Source: Priestia megaterium | GTDB lineage: Bacteria > Bacillota > Bacilli > Bacillales > Bacillaceae_H | DNA length: 64,000 nt | Direction of reading: 5' to 3' | Assembly (NCBI RefSeq): GCF_023824195.1 | Contig: NZ_CP085442.1 | Location: 2,580,001 to 2,644,000 of the forward strand | Shown: in pieces, positions 9,034-16,830 of the stretch | Position numbering within the stretch: the stretch's first letter is position 1 | Layout of the letters: every line of letters starts with the position of its first letter | The notes under the pieces: model-generated | The model's input: the letters and a program-made list of their open reading frames with translations, nothing else | Told to the model about the DNA's origin: nothing | Database searches by the model: none | Translations under genes and position numbers: made by a program

Positions 9034-9060
9034 TGCCCGCACGCAACTTACGTGCGGGCA
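9034..9060 (-). other. GC-rich intercistronic hairpin between ycsG and ycsI
   Basis: A perfect 10-bp stem TGCCCGCACG / CGTGCGGGCA with a 7-nt loop lies between the ycsG stop and the ycsI ribosome site. No U-tract follows on the minus strand, so it is not a classical terminator. A role as mRNA-stabilising or processing element that lets ycsG and downstream genes differ in level is possible. Confidence 0.6.
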
Positions 9061-9067
9061 CCTTGTT

Positions 9068-10306
9068 TTATTTAAATAATTGAGGAAGTTGATCCATTAA
9101 CGTATAGCCGCCCATTAAAGCCATTACAATAACGACAAGTACACCAGAAATAGTGAGCCATAAAGGGTGTTTATACTCGCCAACGATGCTTTTTTTGTAA
9201 GCCGCAATCAGTAATGTTCCAAGAGCAACGGGCAAAATTAATCCATTGAGTGCTCCAACTAAAAGCAGAACTTTTACAGGTTTTCCAATTAAGACAAACG
9301 ACAGAGTTGAAATAATAATAAACCCAATAATAATCCAGTTTGAGTTTTTATTAAGTTTTTCACTAAAGGTTTGAATAAATGAAACGGATGTATAAGCAGC
9401 TCCTACCACAGACGTAATAGCGGCAGACCACATGACAATACCAAAGATTTTATAGCCGACGTTTCCTGCTGCAAGCTGAAACACGGATGCTGGAGGGTTG
9501 GCCGGGTCAATTTGCAAACCTTTAGACACAACGCCAAGTACAGCTAAAAACAAAGCAATTCGCATAACGGAAGTGATGAGAATTCCCGTTACAGAACTTT
9601 TTGTTACTTGAGGTAAAGAATCGATACCTTTTACGCCAGCATCTAAAAGACGATGTCCACCAGCAAAGGTAATGTAACCACCGACTGTTCCTCCAACAAG
9701 CGTAACGATCGCAATAATGTCAATTTTGTCAGGAGCAAAAGTTTTCACTACAGCTTCTCCAACGGGAGGTGAAGTGGTAGCCGCTACATATAGCATCAGC
9801 CCAATCATGACAAAACCTGCAATTTGCGTGAAGCGATCCATTGCTTTTCCAGCTTCTTTTACAACGAAGATTAGCACGGCAATAACTGCACTAATTGCAG
9901 CTCCGGCGGTTGGAGAAATACCCGTAATAGCATTTAATCCAAGCCCGGCACCGGCAATATTTCCAATATTGAAAGCAAGTCCTCCAATAACAATTAAAAT
10001 AGCGAGCACGTACCCTAATCCGGGAAATACCATGTTGGCGATTTCTTGTCCGCGTTTTTCAGAAACCGCAATAATTCTCCATACGTTGGTTTGAGCAAAG
10101 ATATCAAGAATAATTGAAATTAAAATAACGAATCCGAAGCTTGCGGCTAAATTTTGTGTAAATACGGTAGTTTGAGTTAAAAAGCCTGGTCCAATAGCCG
10201 ATGTGGCCATTAAAAAAGCGGCTCCAAGCATTAACGTCCAGTTTACTTTAGGCGCAGCCGAAAGCTTTTGCTGAGGTGTTGATTTTTTAATTGGCTCCAA
10301 TATCAT
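9068..10306 (-). CDS. ycsG: NRAMP-related transporter, YcsG family
   Basis: About 412 aa with some 11 hydrophobic segments. The N-terminal helix reads AFLMATSAIGPGFLTQTT, where true NRAMP metal transporters have the DPGN metal-binding motif; here the Asp and Asn are absent, so manganese or iron transport is unlikely. Location between pxpA and ycsI, conserved in B. subtilis, suggests uptake of the operon's substrate (5-oxoproline or a related amide); that is inference. SD AGGAGG lies only 3 nt before the ATG at 10306, and a TTG two codons later (10300) has better 9-nt spacing. It follows pxpA by 24 nt. Confidence 0.82.
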   Translation of the reverse strand: MILEPIKKSTPQQKLSAAPKVNWTLMLGAAFLMATSAIGPGFLTQTTVFTQNLAASFGFVILISIILDIFAQTNVWRIIAVSEKRGQEIANMVFPGLGYVLAILIVIGGLAFNIGNIAGAGLGLNAITGISPTAGAAISAVIAVLIFVVKEAGKAMDRFTQIAGFVMIGLMLYVAATTSPPVGEAVVKTFAPDKIDIIAIVTLVGGTVGGYITFAGGHRLLDAGVKGIDSLPQVTKSSVTGILITSVMRIALFLAVLGVVSKGLQIDPANPPASVFQLAAGNVGYKIFGIVMWSAAITSVVGAAYTSVSFIQTFSEKLNKNSNWIIIGFIIISTLSFVLIGKPVKVLLLVGALNGLILPVALGTLLIAAYKKSIVGEYKHPLWLTISGVLVVIVMALMGGYTLMDQLPQLFK

Positions 10307-10330
10307 CTTCCTCCTGATTGTATGTAGTTT

Positions 10331-11092
10331 TTATTTTGAAATAGCTTTAACTACTACTTCTGATGCTTGTAAAGAACGGTTCACATGACGAGCAAATTCA
10401 AGTGCGTGAGCCCCGTCTCCATGGATGCAAATCGTGTCTGCCTGCAATTCTACATCCTTACCTTGCTGAGATTTCACCTTCCCTTCTTTCACCATTGTAA
10501 TAACTTGGGATACAGCTTCGTCATCATTTTCAATTAAAGCATTTGGTTCTGTGCGAGCAGTGAGAGAACCGTCTAATTGATAAGTACGGTCTGCAAATAC
10601 TTCGTTAGCTGTTTTTAAACCAATTCTGTTACCTGCTTGAATCAGCTCACTTCCAGATAACCCAAACAAAATCAGCTCAGGATTTACGTTGTAAACAGCT
10701 TTTGCTATTGCTTCAGACAATGCTTTGTTTTTGGCCGCCATGTTATATAGTGCACCGTGAGGTTTTACATGCTGCATCGATAACCCTTCCGCTTGCAAAA
10801 AACCGTTTAATGCCCCAATTTGATAGACCACGATATCATAGGCTTCCTGAGGTGAAATATTCATGTTTCTGCGTCCAAAACCGATAAGGTCCTGCAAACC
10901 AGGATGAGCCCCAATTTGCACCTTTTTTTCAGCAGCCAATTTCACCGTTTTTCTCATGACGCTCGGATCCCCTGCATGAAATCCACAGGCTACGTTCACA
11001 GACGTCACATGCTCTAAAATTGCTTCATCATTGCCAATACGATAAGCACCAAAGCTTTCCCCTAAATCACAGTTTAAATCTACTTTACTCAA
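10331..11092 (-). CDS. pxpA: 5-oxoprolinase subunit A (PxpA, LamB/YcsF family)
   Basis: About 253 aa with the LamB/YcsF signature [13 protein letters not shown] at the N-terminus, [39 protein letters not shown] and [10 protein letters not shown]. First gene of the operon and the conserved partner of PxpBC. The frame extends to 11158, but the conserved domain begins at the TTG at 11092, preceded by AAGGGGGAAG, so that start is chosen. An extended -10 promoter and a tandem IclR-like operator lie just upstream. Confidence 0.92.
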   Translation of the reverse strand: MSKVDLNCDLGESFGAYRIGNDEAILEHVTSVNVACGFHAGDPSVMRKTVKLAAEKKVQIGAHPGLQDLIGFGRRNMNISPQEAYDIVVYQIGALNGFLQAEGLSMQHVKPHGALYNMAAKNKALSEAIAKAVYNVNPELILFGLSGSELIQAGNRIGLKTANEVFADRTYQLDGSLTARTEPNALIENDDEAVSQVITMVKEGKVKSQQGKDVELQADTICIHGDGAHALEFARHVNRSLQASEVVVKAISK

Positions 11093-11184
11093 TGCGTTCT
11101 TCCCCCTTAATCCCTTTAGTGTAAGCGTAATCATTTGCAGATAGTAAGTAAAATTCAAGCTGTATTATCTGCATCAATACTTTA

Positions 11185-11219
11185 AGTTCCATTTTTCGGA
11201 ACTACAGTACCGTTTTTCA
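11185..11219 (-). promoter_or_regulatory. tandem IclR-like operator in the pxpA leader
   Basis: AGTTCC-ATTTTTC-GGAACT (11185-11203) is a perfect 6-bp inverted repeat. A degenerate copy AGTACC-GTTTTTC-AGTT (from 11206) starts 21 bp further, two helical turns. The GTTCC/GGAAC form resembles IclR-family operators. It sits just downstream of the predicted pxpA start site, fitting repression by the KipR-like regulator. Confidence 0.5.
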
Positions 11220-11230
11220 GTTATATTTGG

Positions 11231-11259
11231 ATTTTAGCATGAGATGATGAATTGAACAA
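11231..11259 (-). promoter_or_regulatory. predicted promoter of the pxp-acc operon
   Basis: On the minus strand TTGTTC (-35, 11259-11254), a 17-bp spacer ending in TGC (extended -10), and TAAAAT (-10, 11236-11231) form a good SigA promoter. Transcription would start near 11224, giving a leader of about 130 nt that contains the tandem operator. Confidence 0.55.
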
Positions 11260-11438
11260 CAACATTGTCAGAATATTTGACATAGTCATTATTTTCACTT
11301 GGATAATACTCCCTTATTTTATTGCTATCTTCTATCTATAGCCTTAATATAACGCAACCGCTTAATGTCATTAGACGCAGTAAACAAATAGGTTGTCAGA
11401 ATAATTACTAGTTCAAAATAATCAAAATGAAATTTTCG

Positions 11439-11468
11439 TTGTAATCGTTTTCAAATAGGTGCTATATT
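11439..11468 (+). promoter_or_regulatory. amylase promoter overlapped by cre box 1
   Basis: TTGTAA (-35, 11439-11444), an 18-bp spacer and TATATT (-10, 11463-11468). The segment TTGTAATCGTTTTCA (11439-11453) matches the CcpA cre consensus WTGNAANCGNWNNCW at every defined position, so bound CcpA would block the -35. Confidence 0.7.
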
Positions 11469-11485
11469 TCAATTGTAGTCAATTT

Positions 11486-11500
11486 ATGCAAACGATTGCA
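11486..11500 (+). promoter_or_regulatory. cre box 2 of the amylase gene
   Basis: ATGCAAACGATTGCA is a second full match to the cre consensus, nearly palindromic, and lies between the predicted start site and the ribosome binding site. Two cre sites around one promoter predict strong glucose repression. Confidence 0.75.
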
Positions 11501-11518
11501 AAAAAAGGGGATGAAACG

Positions 11519-13081
11519 ATGAAAGGGAAAAAATGGACAGCTTTAGCACTAACACTGCCGCTGGCTGCTAGCTTATCAACAGGCGTTCACGCAGAAACCG
11601 TACATAAAGGTAAGTCTCCAATAGCAGATAAAAACGGTGTTTTTTATGAAGTGTATGTAAACTCTTTTTACGATGCAAATAAGGATGGACATGGTGATTT
11701 AAAAGGTCTTACACAAAAGTTGGATTATTTAAATGACGGCAATTCTCATACAAAAAATGATCTTCAAGTAAACGGGATTTGGATGATGCCAGTCAACCCT
11801 TCTCCTAGCTATCATAAATATGATGTAACGGACTATTATAATATTGATCCGCAGTATGGAAGTCTGCAAGATTTTCGCAAGCTCATGAAAGAAGCAGATA
11901 AACGAGACGTAAAAGTTATTATGGATCTCGTTGTGAATCATACGAGCAGTGAACACCCTTGGTTTCAAGCTGCGTTAAAAGATAAAAACAGCAAGTACAG
12001 AGATTACTATATTTGGGCTGATAAAAATACCGACTTAAATGAAAAAGGATCTTGGGGACAGCAAGTATGGCATAAAGCTCCAAACGGAGAGTATTTTTAC
12101 GGAACGTTTTGGGAAGGAATGCCTGACTTAAATTACGATAATCCTGAAGTAAGAAAAGAAATGATTAACGTAGGAAAGTTTTGGCTAAAGCAAGGAGTTG
12201 ACGGGTTCCGCCTAGATGCTGCGCTTCATATTTTTAAAGGTCAAACACCTGAAGGCGCTAAGAAAAATATCGTATGGTGGAATGAGTTCAGAGATGCGAT
12301 GAAAAAAGAAAACCCGAACGTATATCTAACGGGTGAAGTATGGGATCAGCCTGAAGTCGTGGCTCCTTACTATCAATCGCTTGATTCTCTGTTTAACTTT
12401 GATTTAGCAGGAAAGATTGTAAACTCTGTAAAAGCAGGAAATGATCAAGGAATTGCCACTGCAGCAGCGGCAACGGATGAGCTTTTTAAATCATACAATC
12501 CAAATAAAATTGACGGCATTTTCTTAACCAACCATGACCAAAATCGCGTCATGAGTGAGCTAAGCGGCGATGTAAATAAAGCAAAATCAGCTGCTTCTAT
12601 CTTACTTACGCTTCCTGGAAATCCGTATATTTATTACGGTGAAGAAATTGGAATGACAGGTGAAAAGCCTGATGAGTTAATCCGTGAACCGTTCCGCTGG
12701 TACGAAGGCAACGGACTTGGACAAACTAGCTGGGAAACACCTGTATACAATAAAGGCGGCAATGGTGTGTCAGTAGAAGCACAAACAAAACAAAAGGATT
12801 CTTTGTTAAATCATTACCGTGAAATGATTCGCGTGCGTCAGCAGCACAAAGAGTTAGTAAAAGGAACGCTTCAATCTATTTCAGTAGACAGTAAAGAAGT
12901 CGTTGCCTATAGCCGCACGTATAAAAGCAAATCGATTAGCGTGTATCATAATATTTCAAATCAACCTGTAAAAGTATCTGTGGCGGTGAAAGGTAAATTG
13001 ATTTTTGCTAGTGAAAAAGGTGCTAAGAAAGTCAAAAATCAGCTTGTGATTCCGGCTAATACAACGGTTTTAATAAAATAA
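11519..13081 (+). CDS. secreted alpha-amylase (GH13)
   Basis: 520 aa. Endo-hydrolysis of alpha-1,4-glucan outside the cell. Signal peptide MKGKKW followed by a hydrophobic core, cleaved after GVHA (about residue 25). The GH13 barrel shows MDLVVNHTS (region I), GFRLDAALH (nucleophile Asp), TGEVWD (acid/base Glu) and FLTNHDQNR (third acidic Asp). A small C-terminal beta domain ends the protein, and there is no starch-binding module. An upstream in-frame start at 11459 would run through the promoter and cre sites; the ATG at 11519 has AAAGGGG 8 nt before it. Single gene with its own terminator. Confidence 0.93.
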   Translation: MKGKKWTALALTLPLAASLSTGVHAETVHKGKSPIADKNGVFYEVYVNSFYDANKDGHGDLKGLTQKLDYLNDGNSHTKNDLQVNGIWMMPVNPSPSYHKYDVTDYYNIDPQYGSLQDFRKLMKEADKRDVKVIMDLVVNHTSSEHPWFQAALKDKNSKYRDYYIWADKNTDLNEKGSWGQQVWHKAPNGEYFYGTFWEGMPDLNYDNPEVRKEMINVGKFWLKQGVDGFRLDAALHIFKGQTPEGAKKNIVWWNEFRDAMKKENPNVYLTGEVWDQPEVVAPYYQSLDSLFNFDLAGKIVNSVKAGNDQGIATAAAATDELFKSYNPNKIDGIFLTNHDQNRVMSELSGDVNKAKSAASILLTLPGNPYIYYGEEIGMTGEKPDELIREPFRWYEGNGLGQTSWETPVYNKGGNGVSVEAQTKQKDSLLNHYREMIRVRQQHKELVKGTLQSISVDSKEVVAYSRTYKSKSISVYHNISNQPVKVSVAVKGKLIFASEKGAKKVKNQLVIPANTTVLIK

Positions 13082-13084
13082 TAG

Positions 13085-13117
13085 AAAAATCCGTGGGTTA
13101 TATCCACGGATTTTTTT
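13085..13117. terminator. terminator after amylase, bidirectional
   Basis: AAAAATCCGTGG / CCACGGATTTTTTT with a 7-nt loop. It ends the amylase mRNA and reaches the stop of the convergent GNAT gene. Confidence 0.85.
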
Positions 13118-13574
13118 ACAGCTCTTTTTCCAAGCAGTTAACTTGATTATGATGCAGCGGCTTAGTGGCATACTGCGCAAAACCAAGGCGTTCCCAAAAC
13201 AGCTTGGCTCTAGGATTTTGAGACAGAACGCCAAGAAGAAGAACTGAAACTCCTTCTTCTTTTAGCTTGTCTTCAAACGCTAGATACGCCTGCGTTCCGA
13301 AACTGAAATTATGATAGGCGCTATGAATGATAAAAGCTCCAATCCATGGATGGTCATCGTTTGGGTTTTGTTTCATGTAATCAATAACCCCTACGTATGT
13401 ATCGTCAGCTTTTATAAAATAACTGTCTGTTTTTTCATTCATGTATTCTTTAAAAAGCTCTTCTTCACTCCGCTCTTTCTTGCCGTTTTCTAACACATTA
13501 TATGCTTCGTTCGAATTGATAATCTCTGAAACAATATACATCGTGTCAGCTGTAATAGGTTCAAATGAAATCAT
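13116..13574 (-). CDS. GNAT-family N-acetyltransferase
   Basis: About 152 aa of the GNAT fold: FEPITADTMYIVSEI at the start, YVGVIDYM (beta-4), IGAFIIHSAYHNFSFGTQAYLAFE (acetyl-CoA pyrophosphate-loop region, with FSFGTQA for the usual QxxGxA) and LLGVLSQNPRAKLFWERLGF. The substrate is unknown. The longer frame to 13634 lies inside the upstream gene; the ATG at 13574 has GAAGGG 7 nt ahead. It overlaps the 3' end of the acyl-CoA ligase gene by 14 nt, so the two are translationally coupled. Confidence 0.82.
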   Translation of the reverse strand: MISFEPITADTMYIVSEIINSNEAYNVLENGKKERSEEELFKEYMNEKTDSYFIKADDTYVGVIDYMKQNPNDDHPWIGAFIIHSAYHNFSFGTQAYLAFEDKLKEEGVSVLLLGVLSQNPRAKLFWERLGFAQYATKPLHHNQVNCLEKEL

Positions 13575-14994
13575 ATGTCTTCCCTTCTTTCTCTGTAAAG
13601 TAGCTGTATATCGTTGCTTTGTCAATTTTACCATTTTTCATTCGCGGAAAGGACGTTAAAACTCTCCATACGCGCGGGATTTTATAAGCAGATACTCGTT
13701 TTGTCAGCGCTTGTCTTACATCAGAAAGAGAAATGTTCTCTAAGACAATTGCTGCACCTACGACTTCTGAACGTTCAGCATCTACTACGCTAAAAACGGC
13801 TGCTTCGCTAACGCCCGGTATTTGTAAAAGCAGTTCTTCAATTTCTTCAGCATATACTAAGCTTCCGCTGCTTTTAATCACGTTTTTATCTCTCCCTACG
13901 ATGGTAATGCTTCCGTCTTGAAGCTGAATCGCAATATCATGCGACGTAACATATCCGTTAAAAAACGAGCGGTTTGTTTCTTCGCTGTCATTAACAAACC
14001 CTTCGAATGCTTGAGTTGTTTTTACAAATAGTGTTCCTTTATCTCCTTTTTCTACTTCTTTTCCACGTTCATTAAGGATTAAAACGTCTACACTGTCAAC
14101 AGGATAGCCTACTGTATGAGGCATCGTTTCAGCTGTATCTGGTGAAAGCACCGTAACAAATCCCATTTCAGAAGATCCGTAATATTCATAAAGGGCGGCA
14201 ATGGGAAATGTTTGTGAAAATTTCTTTCGAACGGAAGGCGATAATTTATTGCCTACTGAAATCACGGTCTTTGGCAGAAATCGTTTTTCTTTCGGTCTGC
14301 TTTGTACATAACGAAGCAACGGAGAAATTAATGCGGGTGTAATAGACATACAGCTAGCTTCCTTGTAAAAAACAGATGAAGGTGTAAACGCTTCTAGCAT
14401 AATAGCGTGCATGCCGCTGCAAAGCGCATGTAAAACTGGGTAAAGCTGCGCGGAATACGAGATATGTAAAGGAACAAGCACTTTGTCGTGTTGCTTTAAA
14501 GAAAATATGTCTGACCATTCTTGAAACGATGAAGACCAAGAATGATGCGATTTTACAAACCCTTTAGGCCTTCCTGTTGACCCGGAGGTAAATCCAAATA
14601 AAAATAGATCGGACAGTGCATTTCCTTGCCGTACGGGCAGCAGAGGTTTTTCTTTTGTTATGTTAGTTAAAGAAGAAGTTTCCCATAGCCAATTCGGAGA
14701 TTGAATCGAAAAATAAGTATCGATTTCAGCGTCTGTTAACTCATTGTGTAAAAGCATCACCACTCCACCGGCTTTTAAAATCGCTAAAAACGACACAATA
14801 GCTTCTACATTGTTTGGCATACTTAAAGCAACAAGCTCTCCTTTTTCCATCCCTTTTTCCTGCAGCTGTTTTTCGGCTTTGCATACACGATCCCACATTT
14901 GACTATAGCTTAGTTCATCAATAGAATCCGATAGTGCGAGTCTGTCAGGATTTTGTTGACACTGATTAAAAACTATTTCTTCAATTCGTTTCAT
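13561..14994 (-). CDS. yhfT: acyl-CoA synthetase (AMP-binding), YhfT-like
   Basis: 477 aa of the ANL superfamily. It activates a carboxylate with ATP and CoA. Motifs: FLFGFTSGSTGRPKGFVKSHHS (P-loop, A3), YEYYGSSEMGFV (A5), DIAIQLQDGSITIVGRDKNVIKSSG (A7-A8) and PRMKNGKID carrying the A10 catalytic Lys. In B. subtilis the yhfT, yhfS and yhfU (BioY) genes form one BirA-controlled unit; here yhfT is divergent from bioY-yhfS and shares the control region, suggesting a biotin or pimeloyl-precursor role. Start ATG with GGGAGC upstream. Confidence 0.85.
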   Translation of the reverse strand: MKRIEEIVFNQCQQNPDRLALSDSIDELSYSQMWDRVCKAEKQLQEKGMEKGELVALSMPNNVEAIVSFLAILKAGGVVMLLHNELTDAEIDTYFSIQSPNWLWETSSLTNITKEKPLLPVRQGNALSDLFLFGFTSGSTGRPKGFVKSHHSWSSSFQEWSDIFSLKQHDKVLVPLHISYSAQLYPVLHALCSGMHAIMLEAFTPSSVFYKEASCMSITPALISPLLRYVQSRPKEKRFLPKTVISVGNKLSPSVRKKFSQTFPIAALYEYYGSSEMGFVTVLSPDTAETMPHTVGYPVDSVDVLILNERGKEVEKGDKGTLFVKTTQAFEGFVNDSEETNRSFFNGYVTSHDIAIQLQDGSITIVGRDKNVIKSSGSLVYAEEIEELLLQIPGVSEAAVFSVVDAERSEVVGAAIVLENISLSDVRQALTKRVSAYKIPRVWRVLTSFPRMKNGKIDKATIYSYFTEKEGKTYDFI

Positions 14995-15061
14995 TACTGC
15001 GTAAGCTCCCTTTTTATTTTACTTTTAGTGTACCGTAAATGCAGGTTTGAGAAAAGAAAAA

Positions 15062-15093
15062 ATGTAAACTTACATAAAAATAAAGTTGACTAA
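15062..15093. promoter_or_regulatory. BirA-like biotin operator
   Basis: Half-sites ATGTAAAC (15062-15069) and GTTGACTA (15085-15092), separated by 15 bp, form an imperfect palindrome like the Bacillus BirA operator (TTGTTAAC ... GTTAACAA as I recall it). The right half contains the -35 of the bioY promoter. Genes on both sides belong to the known BirA regulon family. Confidence 0.6.
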
Positions 15094-15115
15094 TTTAAGT
15101 TTAATAAGATACGAT
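15086..15115 (+). promoter_or_regulatory. bioY promoter
   Basis: TTGACT (15086-15091), 18-bp spacer, TACGAT (15110-15115). The -35 lies inside the BirA-like operator, so binding would exclude RNA polymerase. Confidence 0.6.
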
Positions 15116-15149
15116 AGTCATGTTTTATCATACATAGCGGAGGTTTACG

Positions 15150-15707
15150 ATGAAAACAAAAGATATGACGTACGTTGCATTATTCACAGCTATAATGGGA
15201 GCTCTAGGACTCGTCCCTCCTATTTTTTTATCTTTTACACCCGTTCCGATTACTCTTCAGCCTATGGGTGTCATGCTATCGGGAGGAATTCTTGGAGCTA
15301 GACTAGGAGCTTTAAGTCAATTTCTTTTTTTATGTTTGCTAGCAGCTGGCGTTCCTTTACTTGCTGGAGGGCGCGGAGGAATCGGGGTATTCTTGAGTCC
15401 GAGTGCTGGGTATATCATTGGCTATGTGTTTGCAGCTTTCTTTATTGGGTGGACGCTATCACGGTTAAAAAATGTAACGGTTGCAAAGGCATTTGCCGTA
15501 AATGTGTTATTTGGCATTGTGTTAGTATACGCATGCGGCATTCCTGTACAGGCAATGCAGCTTCACATTCCGTTTCTGAAGTCCCTTCAGCTAAGCTTTG
15601 TTTATCTTCCGGGTGACTTCATAAAAGCAGCGGTCGCGGCGTATTTAATTACAAAAGTTCGAAAAGCAGTAGCGGTACCTGGCCGTTCTAAAACGGCTTC
15701 TATGTAA
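15150..15707 (+). CDS. bioY: biotin ECF transporter S component BioY
   Basis: 185 aa with six hydrophobic segments. BioY signatures: FTPVPITLQPMGVMLSGGILGARLG and GGRGGIGVFLSPSAGYIIGY, the conserved biotin-binding loops. It binds biotin for uptake with an energy-coupling module or alone. RBS GGAGG 8 nt before the ATG. It is followed 13 nt later by the thiolase gene, and both are downstream of a BirA-like operator, as in B. subtilis yhfU. Confidence 0.95.
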   Translation: MKTKDMTYVALFTAIMGALGLVPPIFLSFTPVPITLQPMGVMLSGGILGARLGALSQFLFLCLLAAGVPLLAGGRGGIGVFLSPSAGYIIGYVFAAFFIGWTLSRLKNVTVAKAFAVNVLFGIVLVYACGIPVQAMQLHIPFLKSLQLSFVYLPGDFIKAAVAAYLITKVRKAVAVPGRSKTASM

Positions 15708-15720
15708 GGAAGTGATGACC

Positions 15721-16815
15721 ATGTATCAAGCAGCAGTTGTAAAAGCGAAGCGTACAGTGATTGGAAAAGAAAACGGCGCACTTAAAAATTTTCGCGTTCA
15801 AGAGCTAGCGGCTCCTTTATTAAAACAGCTTAGCGCTGGAATCGAGCATGAAATTGATGACATTATTTTAGGAAATGTTGTAGGTCCAGGAGGAAACGTA
15901 GCTAGGCTATCCGCTTTAGAAGCGGACCTCCCTTTTTCTATCCCGGGAATGACCATTGATCGTCAGTGCGGAGCCGGCTTAGAGGCAATTCGAATGGCCA
16001 GCTATTTGATAAAAGCGGGCGCCGGAACGTGTTATTTAGCTGGAGGCGTTGAAAGTACAAGTACTTCTCCTTTTGAAAAAAGAGCACGTTTTTCTCCTGA
16101 TAAAATTGGTGACCCTGACATGGGAATTGCAGCAGAAAACGTGGCCCAGCGATACAACATATCTAAAGACCAGCAGGACAAGTACGCTCTTTTAAGTCAT
16201 AAAAGAAGCTGGGAGGCTTTTGAGAAAGGAATGTTTGAAGAAGAAACGCTTCCTCTTCCAAATGTGATGCAAGATGAAGCATTTACGAAAAAACGAAACC
16301 TAACAAAGCTGCTTCAAAAAGCCAGTCCCGTCTTTTTGAAAAAAGAAGGTACCGTCACCGCAGCAAACAGCTGTGGAATTAACGACGGGGCCTGCGTTAC
16401 CCTTGTGATGGAAGAGCAAAAAGCACGCGCCTTAGGATTTCAGCCCGTTTTACGTTTTATAGACGCTGATATTTCAGGCGTGTCGCCTCTATACCCTGCT
16501 ATTGCGCCCGTTTCTGCGATTAAAAATATCTTGAAGCGAAATTCTCTTACGATAGATGACATTGACTTATTTGAAATCAATGAAGCCTTTGCCGTTAAAG
16601 TTGTTGCTTGTATGCAAGAACTGGGGATATCAGAAGAGAAAGTAAATATTCGCGGAGGAGCGTTGACGCTGGGACACCCGTACGGAGCATCAGGAGCTAT
16701 TTTAGCTACGCGCCTTTTTTATGAAAGCAAGCGCCAAGACATACGATATGTAATAGCTGCTTTAGGGAGCGGAGGCGGAATAGGAACAGCGGTATTATTT
16801 GAAGTCATCAAATAA
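15721..16815 (+). CDS. yhfS: thiolase-family protein, YhfS-like, second Cys missing
   Basis: About 364 aa. Thiolase motifs: TIDRQCGAGLEAI with the acyl-accepting Cys (about residue 79), FEINEAFAVK, and GGALTLGHPYGASGA with catalytic His. The C-terminal box is ALGSGGGIGTAV, where active thiolases have xLCxGGGxG; the Cys that acts as base is replaced by Gly. It may thus be a ketoacyl-synthase-like or altered thiolase. Linked to bioY by a 13-nt gap and by the BirA-like operator, perhaps making a pimelate-chain precursor. ATG at 15721 has AAGGAA 9 nt upstream; GTG/ATG at 15712/15715 are alternatives. Confidence 0.85.
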   Translation: MYQAAVVKAKRTVIGKENGALKNFRVQELAAPLLKQLSAGIEHEIDDIILGNVVGPGGNVARLSALEADLPFSIPGMTIDRQCGAGLEAIRMASYLIKAGAGTCYLAGGVESTSTSPFEKRARFSPDKIGDPDMGIAAENVAQRYNISKDQQDKYALLSHKRSWEAFEKGMFEEETLPLPNVMQDEAFTKKRNLTKLLQKASPVFLKKEGTVTAANSCGINDGACVTLVMEEQKARALGFQPVLRFIDADISGVSPLYPAIAPVSAIKNILKRNSLTIDDIDLFEINEAFAVKVVACMQELGISEEKVNIRGGALTLGHPYGASGAILATRLFYESKRQDIRYVIAALGSGGGIGTAVLFEVIK

Positions 16816-16830
16816 TACCGCTGTTTTTTA
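16785..16830 (+). terminator. 18-bp terminator inside the thiolase 3' end
   Basis: AACAGCGGTATTATTTGA and its exact complement flank a 5-nt loop and run into TTTTT. The upstream arm is coding sequence for the last residues, so the terminator and the gene end overlap. Confidence 0.85.
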
